A DNA stretch of 64,000 bases from Desulfosporosinus meridiei DSM 13257 (GCF_000231385.2 NC_018515.1:2190501-2254500), one strand, 5' to 3'. Shown: positions 8,219 through 17,250, counted from the stretch's first letter. The notes: generated from the letters alone by a model not told the origin. Made by a program: numbers and translations.

Positions 8219-9106
8219 ATGAAACGATTCAGAAAATTACTCGCCGCTGCGCTCGCTTTGTCCCTTTTGGGATTAGCAGGATGTGGGACAACCGATTCCG
8301 GTAGTAAAGCTAAGTCCACATTAGAGACCGCGAAGGAAAGAGGATATGTTGTTGTAGGATTTGCCAACGAGAAACCATATGCCTATCAAACCCCAGACGG
8401 TAAACTTACGGGGGAAGCGGTAGAGGTTGCTAGAACCGCCCTTAAAAATATGGGTATTAGCGAAATGAAAGGGGAGTTAACAGAATTTGCTTCCCTTATT
8501 CCCGGGCTGAATGCCAAGCGCTTTGACATGATCACAGCAGGGATGTTTATTAATCCTGAACGTGCCAAGGAAGTAGATTTTGCTAATCCTGAGTACAGTA
8601 TCGGAGAAGCGATTGCTGTTAAAAAAGGAAATCCTTTAAATCTTCACAGTTACAAGGATATTGCTGCTAATCCTGAGGTAAAAATCGCCGTTCCGGGAGG
8701 AGCCATTGAATATGATTACCTTCTGAAATCCGGAGTACCCCTCAAGCAGATTATGACCGTACCGGATATGCCGGCAGCATTATCAGCTCTTCAATCAGGT
8801 CGTGCAGATGCATTAACCGCTACTGGACCCTCCGTACAGGCGACACTTGAAACTGCTAATAATCCTGATTTAGAAAGAGTCATGGATTTTATACAGCCGG
8901 TTATTGATGGTAAAGAAGTTAAAGGCTATGGTGCAACAGCCTTCCGTAAAGATGACCAAGATTTTCGCGAAGCTTTTAACAGTGAAATCCAGAAACTTAA
9001 GGAATCAGGAGAGTTATTAAAAATTATCTCTCAATTTGGATTTACCGAACAAGAATTGCCTGGAGATAAAACAGCTGAAGAGTTAAGTGCTCCAACGGAT
9101 AACTAA
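8219..9106 (+). CDS. ehuB: Ectoine/hydroxyectoine-type ABC transporter substrate-binding lipoprotein
   Basis: 295 residues from ATG 8219. An upstream in-frame TTG at 8201 is ruled out because the ribosome-binding site ggaaagggg lies between the two. A lipobox LAGC (Cys22) makes it a lipoprotein. The rest is a class-3 periplasmic-binding fold of the polar-amino-acid family. Features shared with EhuB include VVGFANEKPYAYQTPDG near the start of the fold, GMFINPERAKEVDFANPEY, and GYGATAFRKDDQDFREAF near the end. The protein captures the solute outside the membrane for the permease pair that follows. The EhuB assignment is by motif memory; a related amino-acid ligand is possible. Confidence 0.8.
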   Translation: MKRFRKLLAAALALSLLGLAGCGTTDSGSKAKSTLETAKERGYVVVGFANEKPYAYQTPDGKLTGEAVEVARTALKNMGISEMKGELTEFASLIPGLNAKRFDMITAGMFINPERAKEVDFANPEYSIGEAIAVKKGNPLNLHSYKDIAANPEVKIAVPGGAIEYDYLLKSGVPLKQIMTVPDMPAALSALQSGRADALTATGPSVQATLETANNPDLERVMDFIQPVIDGKEVKGYGATAFRKDDQDFREAFNSEIQKLKESGELLKIISQFGFTEQELPGDKTAEELSAPTDN

Positions 9107-9167
9107 GTTTTTAATTCCATAAAATCAGACAAAAACTTACCTTTCTGAAAGGAGTCGATGTGAACCT

Positions 9168-9809
9168 ATGTGGTTTGATATTCTCCCTTCTTTCTGGGAG
9201 GGAACTAAAATAACAATTCAATTAACACTTTTTTCAGCAGTAATTGCCTTTTTCTTAGCATTTTTGGCGGGGTTTGGGCGGCTCTCGAAAATCAAAGCCA
9301 TCCGTTTCTTAGCCGCAACTTATGTGGAGATATTTAGAGGAACGTCTTTGTTCGTACAGCTCTTTTGGATTTACTTTGCCTTACCGCTATTAGGTATAAT
9401 GCTGCCAAAGATGCTGGCCGGGGTATTGGCCCTATCACTTAACGCTGGGGCTTATGGGTCTGAGATTGTCCGGAGTACCATTATTTCTGTGCCAAAAGGT
9501 CAGACTGAAGCTGCAATTGCCCTCAACATGACCCCTTGGCAAAGAACCTGGCTGGTTATTTTGCCCCAAGCCTTAGTGATGATGTTACCTGCCTTTGGAA
9601 ATCTGCTCATTGAAATGCTTAAAGGAACTGCACTGGTATCCCTAGTGACACTTGCTGATTTGACCTTTGTAGCGACGGTTCTCAATTCCTCTATTATGCG
9701 TCCAACGGAAATTTTTTCTGTGCTGTTGGTAATCTATTTTGTGATATCCTTGCCATTTACAAGGGGAATTCGATGGATTGAGCATAGGTTATCTGGGGGG
9801 AGGTATTAA
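9168..9809 (+). CDS. ehuC: Ectoine-type ABC transporter permease EhuC
   Basis: 213 residues, His/Glu/Gln-type permease with five or so membrane segments and the EAA loop around residues 110-130 (GQTEAAIALNMTPWQRTWLV), which docks on the ATPase. The N-terminal WFDILPSFWEGTKITIQLT fits the family start. ATG 9168 is used; gaaaggag lies about 13 bases upstream, slightly far. It forms the membrane channel with EhuD, two bases after its stop. The lipoprotein gene lies 61 bases upstream, so all four genes are one operon. Confidence 0.85.
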   Translation: MWFDILPSFWEGTKITIQLTLFSAVIAFFLAFLAGFGRLSKIKAIRFLAATYVEIFRGTSLFVQLFWIYFALPLLGIMLPKMLAGVLALSLNAGAYGSEIVRSTIISVPKGQTEAAIALNMTPWQRTWLVILPQALVMMLPAFGNLLIEMLKGTALVSLVTLADLTFVATVLNSSIMRPTEIFSVLLVIYFVISLPFTRGIRWIEHRLSGGRY

Positions 9810-9811
9810 TT

Positions 9812-10462
9812 ATGTGGAGCTGGGACTATACACTATTAATTTTACCCCAGATTTTAGAGGCCTTAAAAATAACAGTTTCGGCTACATTTGTTGCATTTGC
9901 AGTAGCGCTGGTTGGAGGTTTGATTCTGACGCTGGCGCGCAGATCAGACTTTAAGCCATTATCACTATTTGCCCAAGGATTTATCGAGTTTGTTAGAAGC
10001 ACACCGCTACTAGTGCAACTTTATTTTATATTTTACGTTTTGCCGGAACATGGACTTTCTCTTTCACCGTTTATTGCCGGAGTTATCGGATTAGGCCTTC
10101 ACTATAGTACCTATCTTTCAGAGGTATACCGTGGTGGAATCGAGTCAATACCGCCGGGCCAATGGGAAGCGGCTAAAGCCCTGAACTTTACTCCGCTTGA
10201 GACATGGCGAAAGATTATTCTCCCTCAATCTATTCCGCCGGTAATACCGGTTATGGGGAATTATCTGATAACTATGTTTAAAGAAACCCCTGTACTCTCA
10301 GCGATCACCCTAGTTGAGATAATGCAGACAGCAAAGATGCTGGGGTCGCACTCATTTCGTTATCTGGAGGCATTTACGATTGTTGGAGTGCTGTTCTTAG
10401 TATTGAGTTACTCATCTTCGCTGATGGTGAGGCGCTTGGAAGTCCGTCTAAATCTCAGATAG
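9812..10462 (+). CDS. ehuD: Ectoine-type ABC transporter permease EhuD
   Basis: 216 residues, the second permease of the pair, with the same multi-span layout. The coupling motif is PPGQWEAAKALNFTPLETWR, and the family arginine/proline pattern (VRSTPLLVQLYFIFYVLP) lies in the first third. ATG 9812 comes two bases after the ehuC stop; ggggagg lies just upstream inside the end of ehuC, so translation is coupled. It heterodimerises with EhuC by family analogy. Confidence 0.85.
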   Translation: MWSWDYTLLILPQILEALKITVSATFVAFAVALVGGLILTLARRSDFKPLSLFAQGFIEFVRSTPLLVQLYFIFYVLPEHGLSLSPFIAGVIGLGLHYSTYLSEVYRGGIESIPPGQWEAAKALNFTPLETWRKIILPQSIPPVIPVMGNYLITMFKETPVLSAITLVEIMQTAKMLGSHSFRYLEAFTIVGVLFLVLSYSSSLMVRRLEVRLNLR

Positions 10463-10499
10463 ACTTAATTAAAAAAATTATTCTAAGGAGGTTGATCGC

Positions 10500-11345
10500 G
10501 TGAGTGTACCATTAAAAGTTATTTATAACGAAGAATCAACTAAAAGTATAGGGAACGATCTACGGAAAGTTGCTGTTCAACCGATTGTGAACTATAGTAA
10601 TATCAGTAAGTCATATGGTGATCTTCAAGTTTTAAGGAATATTGACTTGGACATTGCGCCGGGTGAAAAGGTAGCCCTTATTGGTCCAAGCGGATCAGGA
10701 AAGACGACTTTAGCCCGACTGCTCATGACTTTGGAAGAACCAACCTCAGGAACCATCGAAGTCGATGGAGAAATGTTGTGGCATCAAAAAACAAACGGGA
10801 AACTGGTTAAAGCTAACGAGAAGCACCTTCATAAAGTTCGAGGCAATATTGGCATGGTCTTTCAGCACTTTAATCTTTTTCCCCATATGACAATTTTACG
10901 CAATGTCATGGAGGCCCCTCGGAATGTACTTGGACTAAGTAAAGAAGAGGCAATGGAACGTGCTGTTACAATGCTGAAACAAGTAGGGCTTGCCAATAAA
11001 ATAGATGTCTATCCGGCGCAGCTTTCGGGAGGTCAGAAGCAGCGTGTTGCAATTGCTCGTGCCCTAGTTATGCGGCCAAAGGTTATGATTTTTGATGAAC
11101 CGACCTCCGCGCTAGATCCCGAGTTAGTTGGTGAAGTTTTAGAAGTTATCAAAGCTATTGCCGCTGAAGGAGAAATGGCAATGCTTCTGATAACTCACGA
11201 AATGGATTTTGCTCGTGATGTGGCGGATCGAATTTTGTTCTTTGATCAAGGGCGTATTATTGAACAAGGACCACCTAAAAGGATTTTTAATAATCCCGAA
11301 AGCGAACGTTTGCAGACGTTCCTAAGTCGTTTTAACAGACATTAA
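10500..11345 (+). CDS. ehuA: Ectoine-type ABC transporter ATP-binding protein
   Basis: 281 residues. After a 30-residue N-terminal extension comes a standard ABC domain: Walker A GPSGSGKTT, Q-loop in [12 protein letters not shown], signature LSGGQKQR, Walker [15 protein letters not shown], and switch His in THEMDF. All catalytic residues are present. The start is GTG 10500 with aaggagg nine bases upstream. It powers the EhuCD channel and is the last gene of the operon; a strong terminator begins 16 bases after the stop. Confidence 0.88.
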   Translation: MSVPLKVIYNEESTKSIGNDLRKVAVQPIVNYSNISKSYGDLQVLRNIDLDIAPGEKVALIGPSGSGKTTLARLLMTLEEPTSGTIEVDGEMLWHQKTNGKLVKANEKHLHKVRGNIGMVFQHFNLFPHMTILRNVMEAPRNVLGLSKEEAMERAVTMLKQVGLANKIDVYPAQLSGGQKQRVAIARALVMRPKVMIFDEPTSALDPELVGEVLEVIKAIAAEGEMAMLLITHEMDFARDVADRILFFDQGRIIEQGPPKRIFNNPESERLQTFLSRFNRH

Positions 11346-11360
11346 TGAATATGTTGTTTA

Positions 11361-11390
11361 AAGCAGGCCAATCTGAGGCCTGCTTTTTTT
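11361..11390 (+). terminator. Rho-independent terminator of the ehu operon
   Basis: Arms agcaggcc and ggcctgct around a short loop, followed by an uninterrupted run of T. Confidence 0.95.
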
Positions 11391-11559
11391 CGCGCTCAAG
11401 TCTAGGTACATATCACTGGTAAATGAAACTCTGTTGGCGGACACACTTTTCTTCCAGTATATACTATGGAAATATCGCTAAATTTCTCCTTGCCAATCTC
11501 ACAATTCTATGATAGAAATAATACAATAAATAAAATACACAGGGGGGGTATAGGGGGGT

Positions 11560-12654
11560 ATGAAAATGGATAATAACCGGAATAGGAACGATGCTATCTC
11601 TCGCAGGACTTTTTTTAAGAGAACTACTGCAGCTGGGTTACTCAGTGCCTTAGCAGTTACAGGACTCGATAAATCTGTTCAGGCTTCGGAATTAGGCGCG
11701 GGCGAGTTAGGTACCCTAATTGATTTGACCAAGTGTGACGGGTGTAAAAACTATGCCACACCACTTTGCGTCGAGGCATGTGGCAAGCATAATCAGGAGC
11801 GATTCCCTGAACCTCAAAAGCCTCTGAAAAAATATTGGCCCCAAGATAAAGTGGAGGACTGGTCAAACAAGAGAGACTTAAAAAGTCGTTTAACTCCCTA
11901 TAATTGGACGTTTGTGGATCATGTTAAGGTTTTATACAATGGTGCTGAGCAAGAAGTCTATGTTCCAAGAAGGTGTATGCATTGCGACCATCCAACCTGT
12001 TCAAAACTATGCCCTTTTAGCGCCATCACTAAGGATCAAACTGGAGCAGTATCCATTGATGATGAGATATGCTTTGGCGGTGCTAAATGTCGTGATGTTT
12101 GCCCATGGGGTATTCCACAGCGTCAAGCAGGTGTTGGAATATACATGGAAGTTGCTCCGGACTTAGCCGGTGGAGGAGTTATGTATAAGTGCGATATGTG
12201 TGTTGATCTTTTGCATGAGGGCAAAAAGCCAGCTTGTGTCAGCGCTTGCCCTAAAAACGCCATCTTAATAGGGAAGAAAGAGGAGATCAAGAACATCGCT
12301 TATAAAAAAGCAGAAGATATTAACGGTTTTATCTATGGGGACAAAGAAAATGGGGGAACATCTACCTATTATGTCTCTGCAGTTCCGTTTGCAGCAATTG
12401 ATGCGGCCATTAAAGAGGATAAGGTCAGTAAGAAGGATACAGCACCGGGACGTCCTGGAATGCCGGTAAATGTTGAAAACTATCTATCCACAGGCAAAGG
12501 TATGTTTCTCAGTACAGTAATCGCTCCCTTTGCGGGAGCAGCGGCAGCTGGAATAACTGCCTATCGAACTTTAAAAGGGGATAAGGTCAAGGGTGCCCAA
12601 ATTAATCAGAAGGAGCAAAGAGAGGAGAATAGCGATGGTACAGAAAACAAATAA
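11560..12654 (+). CDS. Tat-exported 4Fe-4S ferredoxin (HybA/FdnH-like electron-transfer subunit)
   Basis: 364 residues. A twin-arginine signal (SRRTFFK, residues 14-20) precedes a hydrophobic stretch, so folded protein with its clusters is exported. Several four-cysteine groups follow: CDGCKNYATPLCVEAC, CMHCDHPTCSKLCP, CFGGAKCRDVCPWG and CDMCVDLLHEGKKPACVSAC with CP, enough for four [4Fe-4S] clusters as in DmsB, HybA and FdnH. A hydrophobic segment near residues 315-335 may anchor the C terminus. It overlaps the cytochrome b gene by 20 bases, so the two form a membrane electron-transfer unit. No molybdopterin or hydrogenase catalytic subunit lies next to it. Confidence 0.85.
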   Translation: MKMDNNRNRNDAISRRTFFKRTTAAGLLSALAVTGLDKSVQASELGAGELGTLIDLTKCDGCKNYATPLCVEACGKHNQERFPEPQKPLKKYWPQDKVEDWSNKRDLKSRLTPYNWTFVDHVKVLYNGAEQEVYVPRRCMHCDHPTCSKLCPFSAITKDQTGAVSIDDEICFGGAKCRDVCPWGIPQRQAGVGIYMEVAPDLAGGGVMYKCDMCVDLLHEGKKPACVSACPKNAILIGKKEEIKNIAYKKAEDINGFIYGDKENGGTSTYYVSAVPFAAIDAAIKEDKVSKKDTAPGRPGMPVNVENYLSTGKGMFLSTVIAPFAGAAAAGITAYRTLKGDKVKGAQINQKEQREENSDGTENK

Positions 12655-13399
12655 TTCAAAGCAAAGTCAGATCTTGCGTCAAAGTCTTATCAATAGATTT
12701 GTCCACTGGACAACGGCCCTCTCCGTGATTTTGCTGATTATTACAGGGTTAGGCCAACTGCCTTTGTATACACGCTATAATGTCACAAAGCTCCCCGGCG
12801 CAGCATGGCTCGGAGATTACTTTATAACCATAAAATTACATTATCTGGGGGCACTAGGGCTCATATTTGTCGCAGCCTTTCATATTGTGTATGCATTTGC
12901 CCGGCGTGAGTTTGATATTTTCCCTCGAAAAGGTGACCTGAAAGAATCCTATCAGATCATTAAAGCTATGTTGACCAAGGGGCAAGAGCCCGCTTCAGAT
13001 AAATACCTGGCAGAACAACGGGTTGCTTATTTATTTATCGGTTTAAGCCTGATCCTGTTGATTGTTACCGGCTTGATTAAGACTTTAAAGAATGTTCCGG
13101 GCGTTGACCTTTCCCATTCTCTCTTATACTGGAACACCTCCTTGCATAACATCGGTACGGGCTTGATTATTTTTGGGATAATCGGACACTTGGCGGCATT
13201 TCTGCTCAAGGATAACCGTCCATTAATCCCCGGGATGTTCACCGGGTTTATTAATCGGGAGTATGTCAAACATCGTCATAGTCTTTGGTACGCAAAACTA
13301 CTGAACAGGGGAGAAATCAGCGAAAGCAGCTTGGAGGCAGCTGAGAATTTGAAAAGTGACGGCAATGATCGAGCGAATACCCAAACTCACTCATTTTAA
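12635..13399 (+). CDS. Cytochrome b subunit (formate dehydrogenase gamma / b561 type)
   Basis: 254 residues from ATG 12635, chosen because gaggag lies about nine bases upstream; an in-frame GTG at 12593 lies inside the preceding gene. Four membrane segments are visible. Histidines suited to bind two b haems occur as RFVHWTT, KLHYLGAL, AFHIVYAF, SLHNIGTG and IGHLAAFL. These proteins pass electrons between a Fe-S subunit outside and the quinone pool. The N terminus is polar (KTNNSKQSQILRQS) and the C-terminal 50 residues are charged. Partner: the Tat ferredoxin directly upstream. Confidence 0.82.
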   Translation: MVQKTNNSKQSQILRQSLINRFVHWTTALSVILLIITGLGQLPLYTRYNVTKLPGAAWLGDYFITIKLHYLGALGLIFVAAFHIVYAFARREFDIFPRKGDLKESYQIIKAMLTKGQEPASDKYLAEQRVAYLFIGLSLILLIVTGLIKTLKNVPGVDLSHSLLYWNTSLHNIGTGLIIFGIIGHLAAFLLKDNRPLIPGMFTGFINREYVKHRHSLWYAKLLNRGEISESSLEAAENLKSDGNDRANTQTHSF

Positions 13400-13474
13400 T
13401 ATGAAATCAACTAAGTAAACCTCCCCCGCCTCTGAAGTGGGAGTCTTGTCGCTGCACATAATAGTAATAGTAAA

Positions 13475-13517
13475 AAAGTAAAACTCTCCACAAACAATTC
13501 GTGGAGAGTTTTACTTT
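13475..13517. terminator. Bidirectional terminator between convergent genes
   Basis: A perfect 17-base inverted repeat (aaagtaaaactctccac and its complement) with a nine-base loop and A/T-rich flanks on both sides. It serves the cytochrome b gene from the left and the crotonase gene from the right. Confidence 0.9.
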
Positions 13518-13531
13518 GTGAATTCTCTGAA

Positions 13532-14317
13532 TTATCGGCCTTTAAAAACCGGTTTTCGCTTTTCCAGAAAGGCGCTAACTGCTTCGCGCAAATCTTCTGT
13601 CCCACAACAAAAGGTTGACTGAGACTGCTCAAAAAGCAATCCGGCCTGAACACCGCTTTCATTGGCTATATTAATTCCTTTTTTCGCAAAACCAACCCCA
13701 GAGGGAGGGAAGGCGGCCATTTTCTTAGCAAGTTTCATAGCCCTTTGGTTGAGATCCTCTTTTTTAACCAAGATTTCTACTAAACCAATTCGCAATGCTT
13801 CTTCCGCATCAATTTCTTCACAGCCTAGAATCAAGCGTTTAGCTTGGCCAATCCCAACGAGATGAGTTAAACGGGTAGTTCCTCCCATATCTGGTGCTAA
13901 GCCAAAGCGTACTTCAGGAATAGAGAATTTAGCGTCATCAGCGGCTATTCGTATGTCACAGCCTAGGATTAGTTCTGTAGCAGAACCATAGCAAAGGCCA
14001 TTAATGGCTGCGATCACCGGAATGGGTAGATCTTGCCAAAAAGAATAAAGATTTTGCAGCCATACTAGGTTGGCCATGATAAACTCAGAACTAACCTCCT
14101 TTAAAAACTTTAGATCAATTCCTGCCGAAAAGTTATCACCATCAGCGTTTATTACAATTGCACCAAGGTCGCCGTCAGCAGTAATCTCTTTTTGTATTTC
14201 CTCTAATTCTTTGAGAAAATCAGAACCCACTAAATTAAAACCTCTTGCGTTATCCAGGGTAATAACTCCGATTCTGCCATCCTTATTAAAGGCCAAATGT
14301 TTACCATAGCTCATTTT
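13532..14317 (-). CDS. Enoyl-CoA hydratase/isomerase (crotonase) family protein
   Basis: 261 residues from ATG 14317; an in-frame ATG at 14341 has no ribosome-binding site, whereas ttggggg lies just upstream of 14317. The crotonase fold is clear: DNARGFNLVG near residue 20, the oxyanion-hole strand DGDNFSAGIDL and the motif INGLCYGSATELILGCDIRI. Both catalytic glutamates of hydratases are present, in TEL and IPEVRFGL, followed by APDMGGTTRL. It probably hydrates or isomerises a 2-enoyl-CoA. No beta-oxidation neighbours are present to name a substrate. Confidence 0.85.
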   Translation of the reverse strand, partial: KMSYGKHLAFNKDGRIGVITLDNARGFNLVGSDFLKELEEIQKEITADGDLGAIVINADGDNFSAGIDLKFLKEVSSEFIMANLVWLQNLYSFWQDLPIPVIAAINGLCYGSATELILGCDIRIAADDAKFSIPEVRFGLAPDMGGTTRLTHLVGIGQAKRLILGCEEIDAEEALRIGLVEILVKKEDLNQRAMKLAKKMAAFPPSGVGFAKKGINIANESGVQAGLLFEQSQSTFCCGTEDLREAVSAFLEKRKPVFKGR

Positions 14318-14677
14318 TGTTTTCCCCCAATTCTTTTGCATTAAGTACTACTTGTACTGTAATATATTTGTATTGGAAAATCTATACTATTTAGAATGTT
14401 TGGACTCAAAAAATGAATTCATATTCATATTTTCTAACGTATGTCATTCATATTTCTGAGTATCAATTGGATTAGTGCTTGGTATATTTCTTTTGTAAAG
14501 GGTAGAGTCTATTAATAGCATTATTGTAAAGGATACTTACTTGATACCATAGCTATTGTATTGCCAGGCACAGTAGGTTAGCTTATAGAAGTATTAATAC
14601 AAGTAGTTATCTTAAAAAAGTAGTCAGCTATTCATAACAAGTACGAATGGTAAGCCTATAGAAAGAATTGGTGGATT
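14318..14677. other. AT-rich gap between divergent genes; no gene seen
   Basis: Divergent spacer between the crotonase gene and the Toprim gene. It must hold both promoters, but I see no -35/-10 pair convincing enough to name, no long inverted repeat, and no coding frame. Confidence 0.5.
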
Positions 14678-15019
14678 ATGAGAGTGATTATTGTAGAGGG
14701 AAAAACAGATAAACAACGTTTGCTCCAGATCTTAGATGAACCTGTAGAGATCGTGTGTACTAATGGAACATTAGGTGTCGATAAATTAGAAGAATTAATT
14801 GCTAATTACAGCGATGATGAAGTATGTGTTTTGCTAGATGCTGATGATGCCGGAGATAAGGCCCGGCGGTTATTTAAACAAGAATTTCCCAATGTAAGAC
14901 ACTTATATACTCATCGTATGTATAGAGAGGTGGCAACAACACCCCTTAGTGTTCTGGCAAGAATTCTGGAGGGGGCTTATTTTACTGTTAAAGACACCGA
15001 GGACGAGGAATTATTTTAG
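14678..15019 (+). CDS. Small Toprim-domain protein
   Basis: 113 residues that are mostly a Toprim fold. The N-terminal glutamate motif is VEGKTDKQRL (Glu7) and the acidic DxD motif is LLDADDAGDKARRLF, both needed for Mg binding in topoisomerases, primases and RNase M5-like nucleases. No other domain is present, so it is like the stand-alone small Toprim proteins of Firmicutes (RNase M5/YabF group). A short C-terminal tail (VKDTEDEELF) is acidic. The substrate is unknown. It stands alone, with 120 bases before the next gene. Confidence 0.8.
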   Translation: MRVIIVEGKTDKQRLLQILDEPVEIVCTNGTLGVDKLEELIANYSDDEVCVLLDADDAGDKARRLFKQEFPNVRHLYTHRMYREVATTPLSVLARILEGAYFTVKDTEDEELF

Positions 15020-15139
15020 AAAACCTGCCTTATAATTGAAACTCCCCCCAAAAATGGATAATTTATTTACTTACAAGTAGGAGTACAGTCGTTAATGTAG
15101 AATACTAATAGTAAATAATTATAAGAGGGGGATAAGAAC

Positions 15140-15589
15140 ATGGAAGACATAGCCTTGGAAGCTCGTTCCCGTGCCGGAAATATGTTTAAAGATGGCCTGA
15201 ATTGTTCCGAATCTATTGTTCATACATTTAACAAAATCCTCAACAATCCTTTAAACGAAGAAGCCCTAAAAATGGCTACAGGCTTTGGTGGGGGATTGGG
15301 GCACGCTGGTTGTATGTGTGGAGCCTTGACAGGTTCGGTTATGGTTTTAGGACTTTTAAAGGGACGTTTTGATCCCAGCGAAGCCAGAGAACCAGCCTAC
15401 AATCTGGCCCATGACTTTCACGATCGCTTCCTCAAAGAATACGAGGCGACCTGCTGTAGGGCCTTAAACCCTCATGAATTTGACTCGCCTGAGCATTTAC
15501 GTCGATGTCTAAAGCTGACGGGAGGAACCGCCAAGCTTCTGATGGAGTTCATCCAAGAGAAGGGGCTGCTAAAGCCTGAAGTTTCATAA
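15140..15589 (+). CDS. C-GCAxxG-C-C family (redox) protein
   Basis: 149 residues. The name-giving motif is visible: a first Cys in LNCSES (residue 28), then GCMCGALTG, then a CC pair (EYEATCCRAL) and a final Cys in RRCLKL. Proteins of this family are common in anaerobes and are thought to be redox-active or metal-binding; several sit beside selenate, arsenate or other respiratory genes. The ATG follows agaggggg. The next gene is a metal-type transporter, but the 275-base gap with a terminator between them suggests separate transcription. Confidence 0.85.
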   Translation: MEDIALEARSRAGNMFKDGLNCSESIVHTFNKILNNPLNEEALKMATGFGGGLGHAGCMCGALTGSVMVLGLLKGRFDPSEAREPAYNLAHDFHDRFLKEYEATCCRALNPHEFDSPEHLRRCLKLTGGTAKLLMEFIQEKGLLKPEVS

Positions 15590-15620
15590 ATCTTAGATGA
15601 CTAGGTATATCTAGACCGAT

Positions 15621-15665
15621 AAAGAGTTCACTCCCACTTGTGATTAATGGGGGTGAGCTCTTTAT
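15621..15665 (+). terminator. Rho-independent terminator after the C-GCAxxG-C-C gene
   Basis: Arms aaagagttcactccc and gggggtgagctcttt with two mismatches, followed by attag; no long T run. Confidence 0.7.
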
Positions 15666-15864
15666 TAGTTGCAGGTAATGAGATCATTATAATATGAACA
15701 ATTATTTGCTTAGCCTTCACCCTGACAGTGTCGATTAGGAAGGAGTCCATTATTAGACCTTAGAATACCCTTGAAAATTCTCTCGAGATTAGTGGCATAG
15801 GTGTAGCAAGTAAGGAGACAGGCTTGCATATATACTATTAAGCTTAAAATGGGAGGAATCTATT

Positions 15865-16596
15865 TTGGAATTAATGTATACTTTTCCAGTGGTGATAGGT
15901 TTAGGGGCTCTTCATTCATTAGAACCGGGGCATGGTAAGGGAGTGATCACAGCATACTTAATTTCTTCCGGTGCTAAGGTTAAAGAGGCTGTGATGATTG
16001 GTCTAATTTCCGCATTGGCACATACTCTCTCGATTGTTCTGCTGGCAGTCTCAGCTTCAACGGCCGTTAAGGTATTTGTTCCAGAAAATTTGATTCATTG
16101 GCTTCAACTTATTTCTGGAATAGTTGTGATCTACATAGGTCTCAATATAATTACTCAAAGAATCTTTGAGTATCGGGAAAAGAAGCAGAAGCACCTAAAA
16201 ACTGTTAGCCATAATTGCAGCAGTCATTGCAATTGCCATCATGGTCATAGTCATTCAAGCATGACGACTCCCTCGACGCCATTAAATTTATTCTTAACAG
16301 GATTTTTCACGGGTATTGTTCCCTGTCCAAGTGCCTTAGCCATCTTGCTAGCGGCGGTTTCAGCGGATAAAATCCCTTTGGGATTAGGATTAGTTGGGGC
16401 CTTCTCAATTGGAGGAGCTATTACTATGGTAGCTATAGCCTTATTTGTGGTTCGGGCTAGTCATACAATGAAGAAGTTAGAAAAATGGCAGGTTGTTAAT
16501 CGTTTGGCTTTAGTTTCCTCATGCTTAATCATATTTTTAGGTGGCGCTGTTATCTTTCAATCAATCAATCATATGGGAGTTTCGGCCATGTTTTAG
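15865..16596 (+). CDS. NicO/RcnA-like (HoxN superfamily) metal transporter
   Basis: 243 residues, about six membrane segments. The N-terminal signature LHSLEPGHGKGVITAYL is typical of RcnA/NicO and UreH-like proteins, and a second inverted repeat begins with FTGIVPCPSALAIL. A cytoplasmic loop at about residues 115-140 is rich in His and Cys (HNCSSHCNCHHGHSHSS), suited to bind Ni, Co or a similar ion. The family exports Ni/Co or imports them for enzyme maturation; direction cannot be told here. TTG start at 15865 after ggagga. It is convergent with the downstream cytochrome. Confidence 0.8.
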   Translation: MELMYTFPVVIGLGALHSLEPGHGKGVITAYLISSGAKVKEAVMIGLISALAHTLSIVLLAVSASTAVKVFVPENLIHWLQLISGIVVIYIGLNIITQRIFEYREKKQKHLKTVSHNCSSHCNCHHGHSHSSMTTPSTPLNLFLTGFFTGIVPCPSALAILLAAVSADKIPLGLGLVGAFSIGGAITMVAIALFVVRASHTMKKLEKWQVVNRLALVSSCLIIFLGGAVIFQSINHMGVSAMF

Positions 16597-16603
16597 ATAT
16601 CAC

Positions 16604-17086
16604 CTAGAGTTCTTTAGCGCCTTTGAGGTCTGGGGTCACGTACATATCTACTTCATGCCCTGCGGATCTATGACAATCTAAACAAGATTGGGAGTTTTGG
16701 ATGGTTTCATAGTGGTTTACCTTAGATGTATTTGTTAGGCGTACTGTATTAGGATAACGATCCCTGTCTCCTAGATGACATATTAAACAATTATGATCCG
16801 ACATAATGGCTCGAGTGGGAACGGTGAAGTCGCCGCTAAAATGTTGGAACACATAATTTAAGCCCCGGGCCTTAGCATGGATTTTGCCCAACTCACCTGG
16901 AGGTTGATGACATTCTAAACAATTTAAGTTGTTATGAGGAGACTTCTGCCAGGAGATAACATATTTTTCAACCTCATGGCACTTGGCGCAAAAAAAAGGC
17001 CCCGAGGTGGCAACATAACCTATTTGGAATAGTATGTATGAAGCGACGAATGTTATTAGGCCACCCAAAATAGCCTTCTTCCACAC
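16604..17086 (-). CDS. Tetrahaem NapC/NirT-family cytochrome c
   Basis: 160 residues from GTG 17086, chosen because ggggagg sits seven bases upstream; upstream in-frame codons would add an unlikely 22 residues. An N-terminal membrane anchor (residues about 6-28) is followed by four haem motifs CAKCH, CLECH, CLICH and CLDCH, plus histidines that can be distal ligands. NapC/NirT/NrfH proteins take electrons from menaquinol and deliver them to a periplasmic reductase. No reductase gene is adjacent, so the partner must lie elsewhere. Confidence 0.85.
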   Translation of the reverse strand: MWKKAILGGLITFVASYILFQIGYVATSGPFFCAKCHEVEKYVISWQKSPHNNLNCLECHQPPGELGKIHAKARGLNYVFQHFSGDFTVPTRAIMSDHNCLICHLGDRDRYPNTVRLTNTSKVNHYETIQNSQSCLDCHRSAGHEVDMYVTPDLKGAKEL

Positions 17087-17205
17087 AAAGAAAACCTCCC
17101 CAAGAATAGAAAAATAATGAATAGTATGTGTAAAAGAGCAGCTTTTATCCAATTATTAGAAAGTACATATAGGGATTTTCAACTAGAAGGGATTCATTAT
17201 GCATT

Positions 17206-17250
17206 AAATAACTCTCCACATTGAAAAATTTAGTGTGGAGAGTTATTTTT
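17206..17250 (+). terminator. Orphan plus-strand terminator in a divergent spacer
   Basis: Perfect 15-base arms (aaataactctccaca and complement), 13-base loop, and a T run on the plus strand. No plus-strand gene precedes it: the gene to the left is on the minus strand. The core ctctccac/gtggagag is the same as in the terminator at 13475. Confidence 0.8.
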
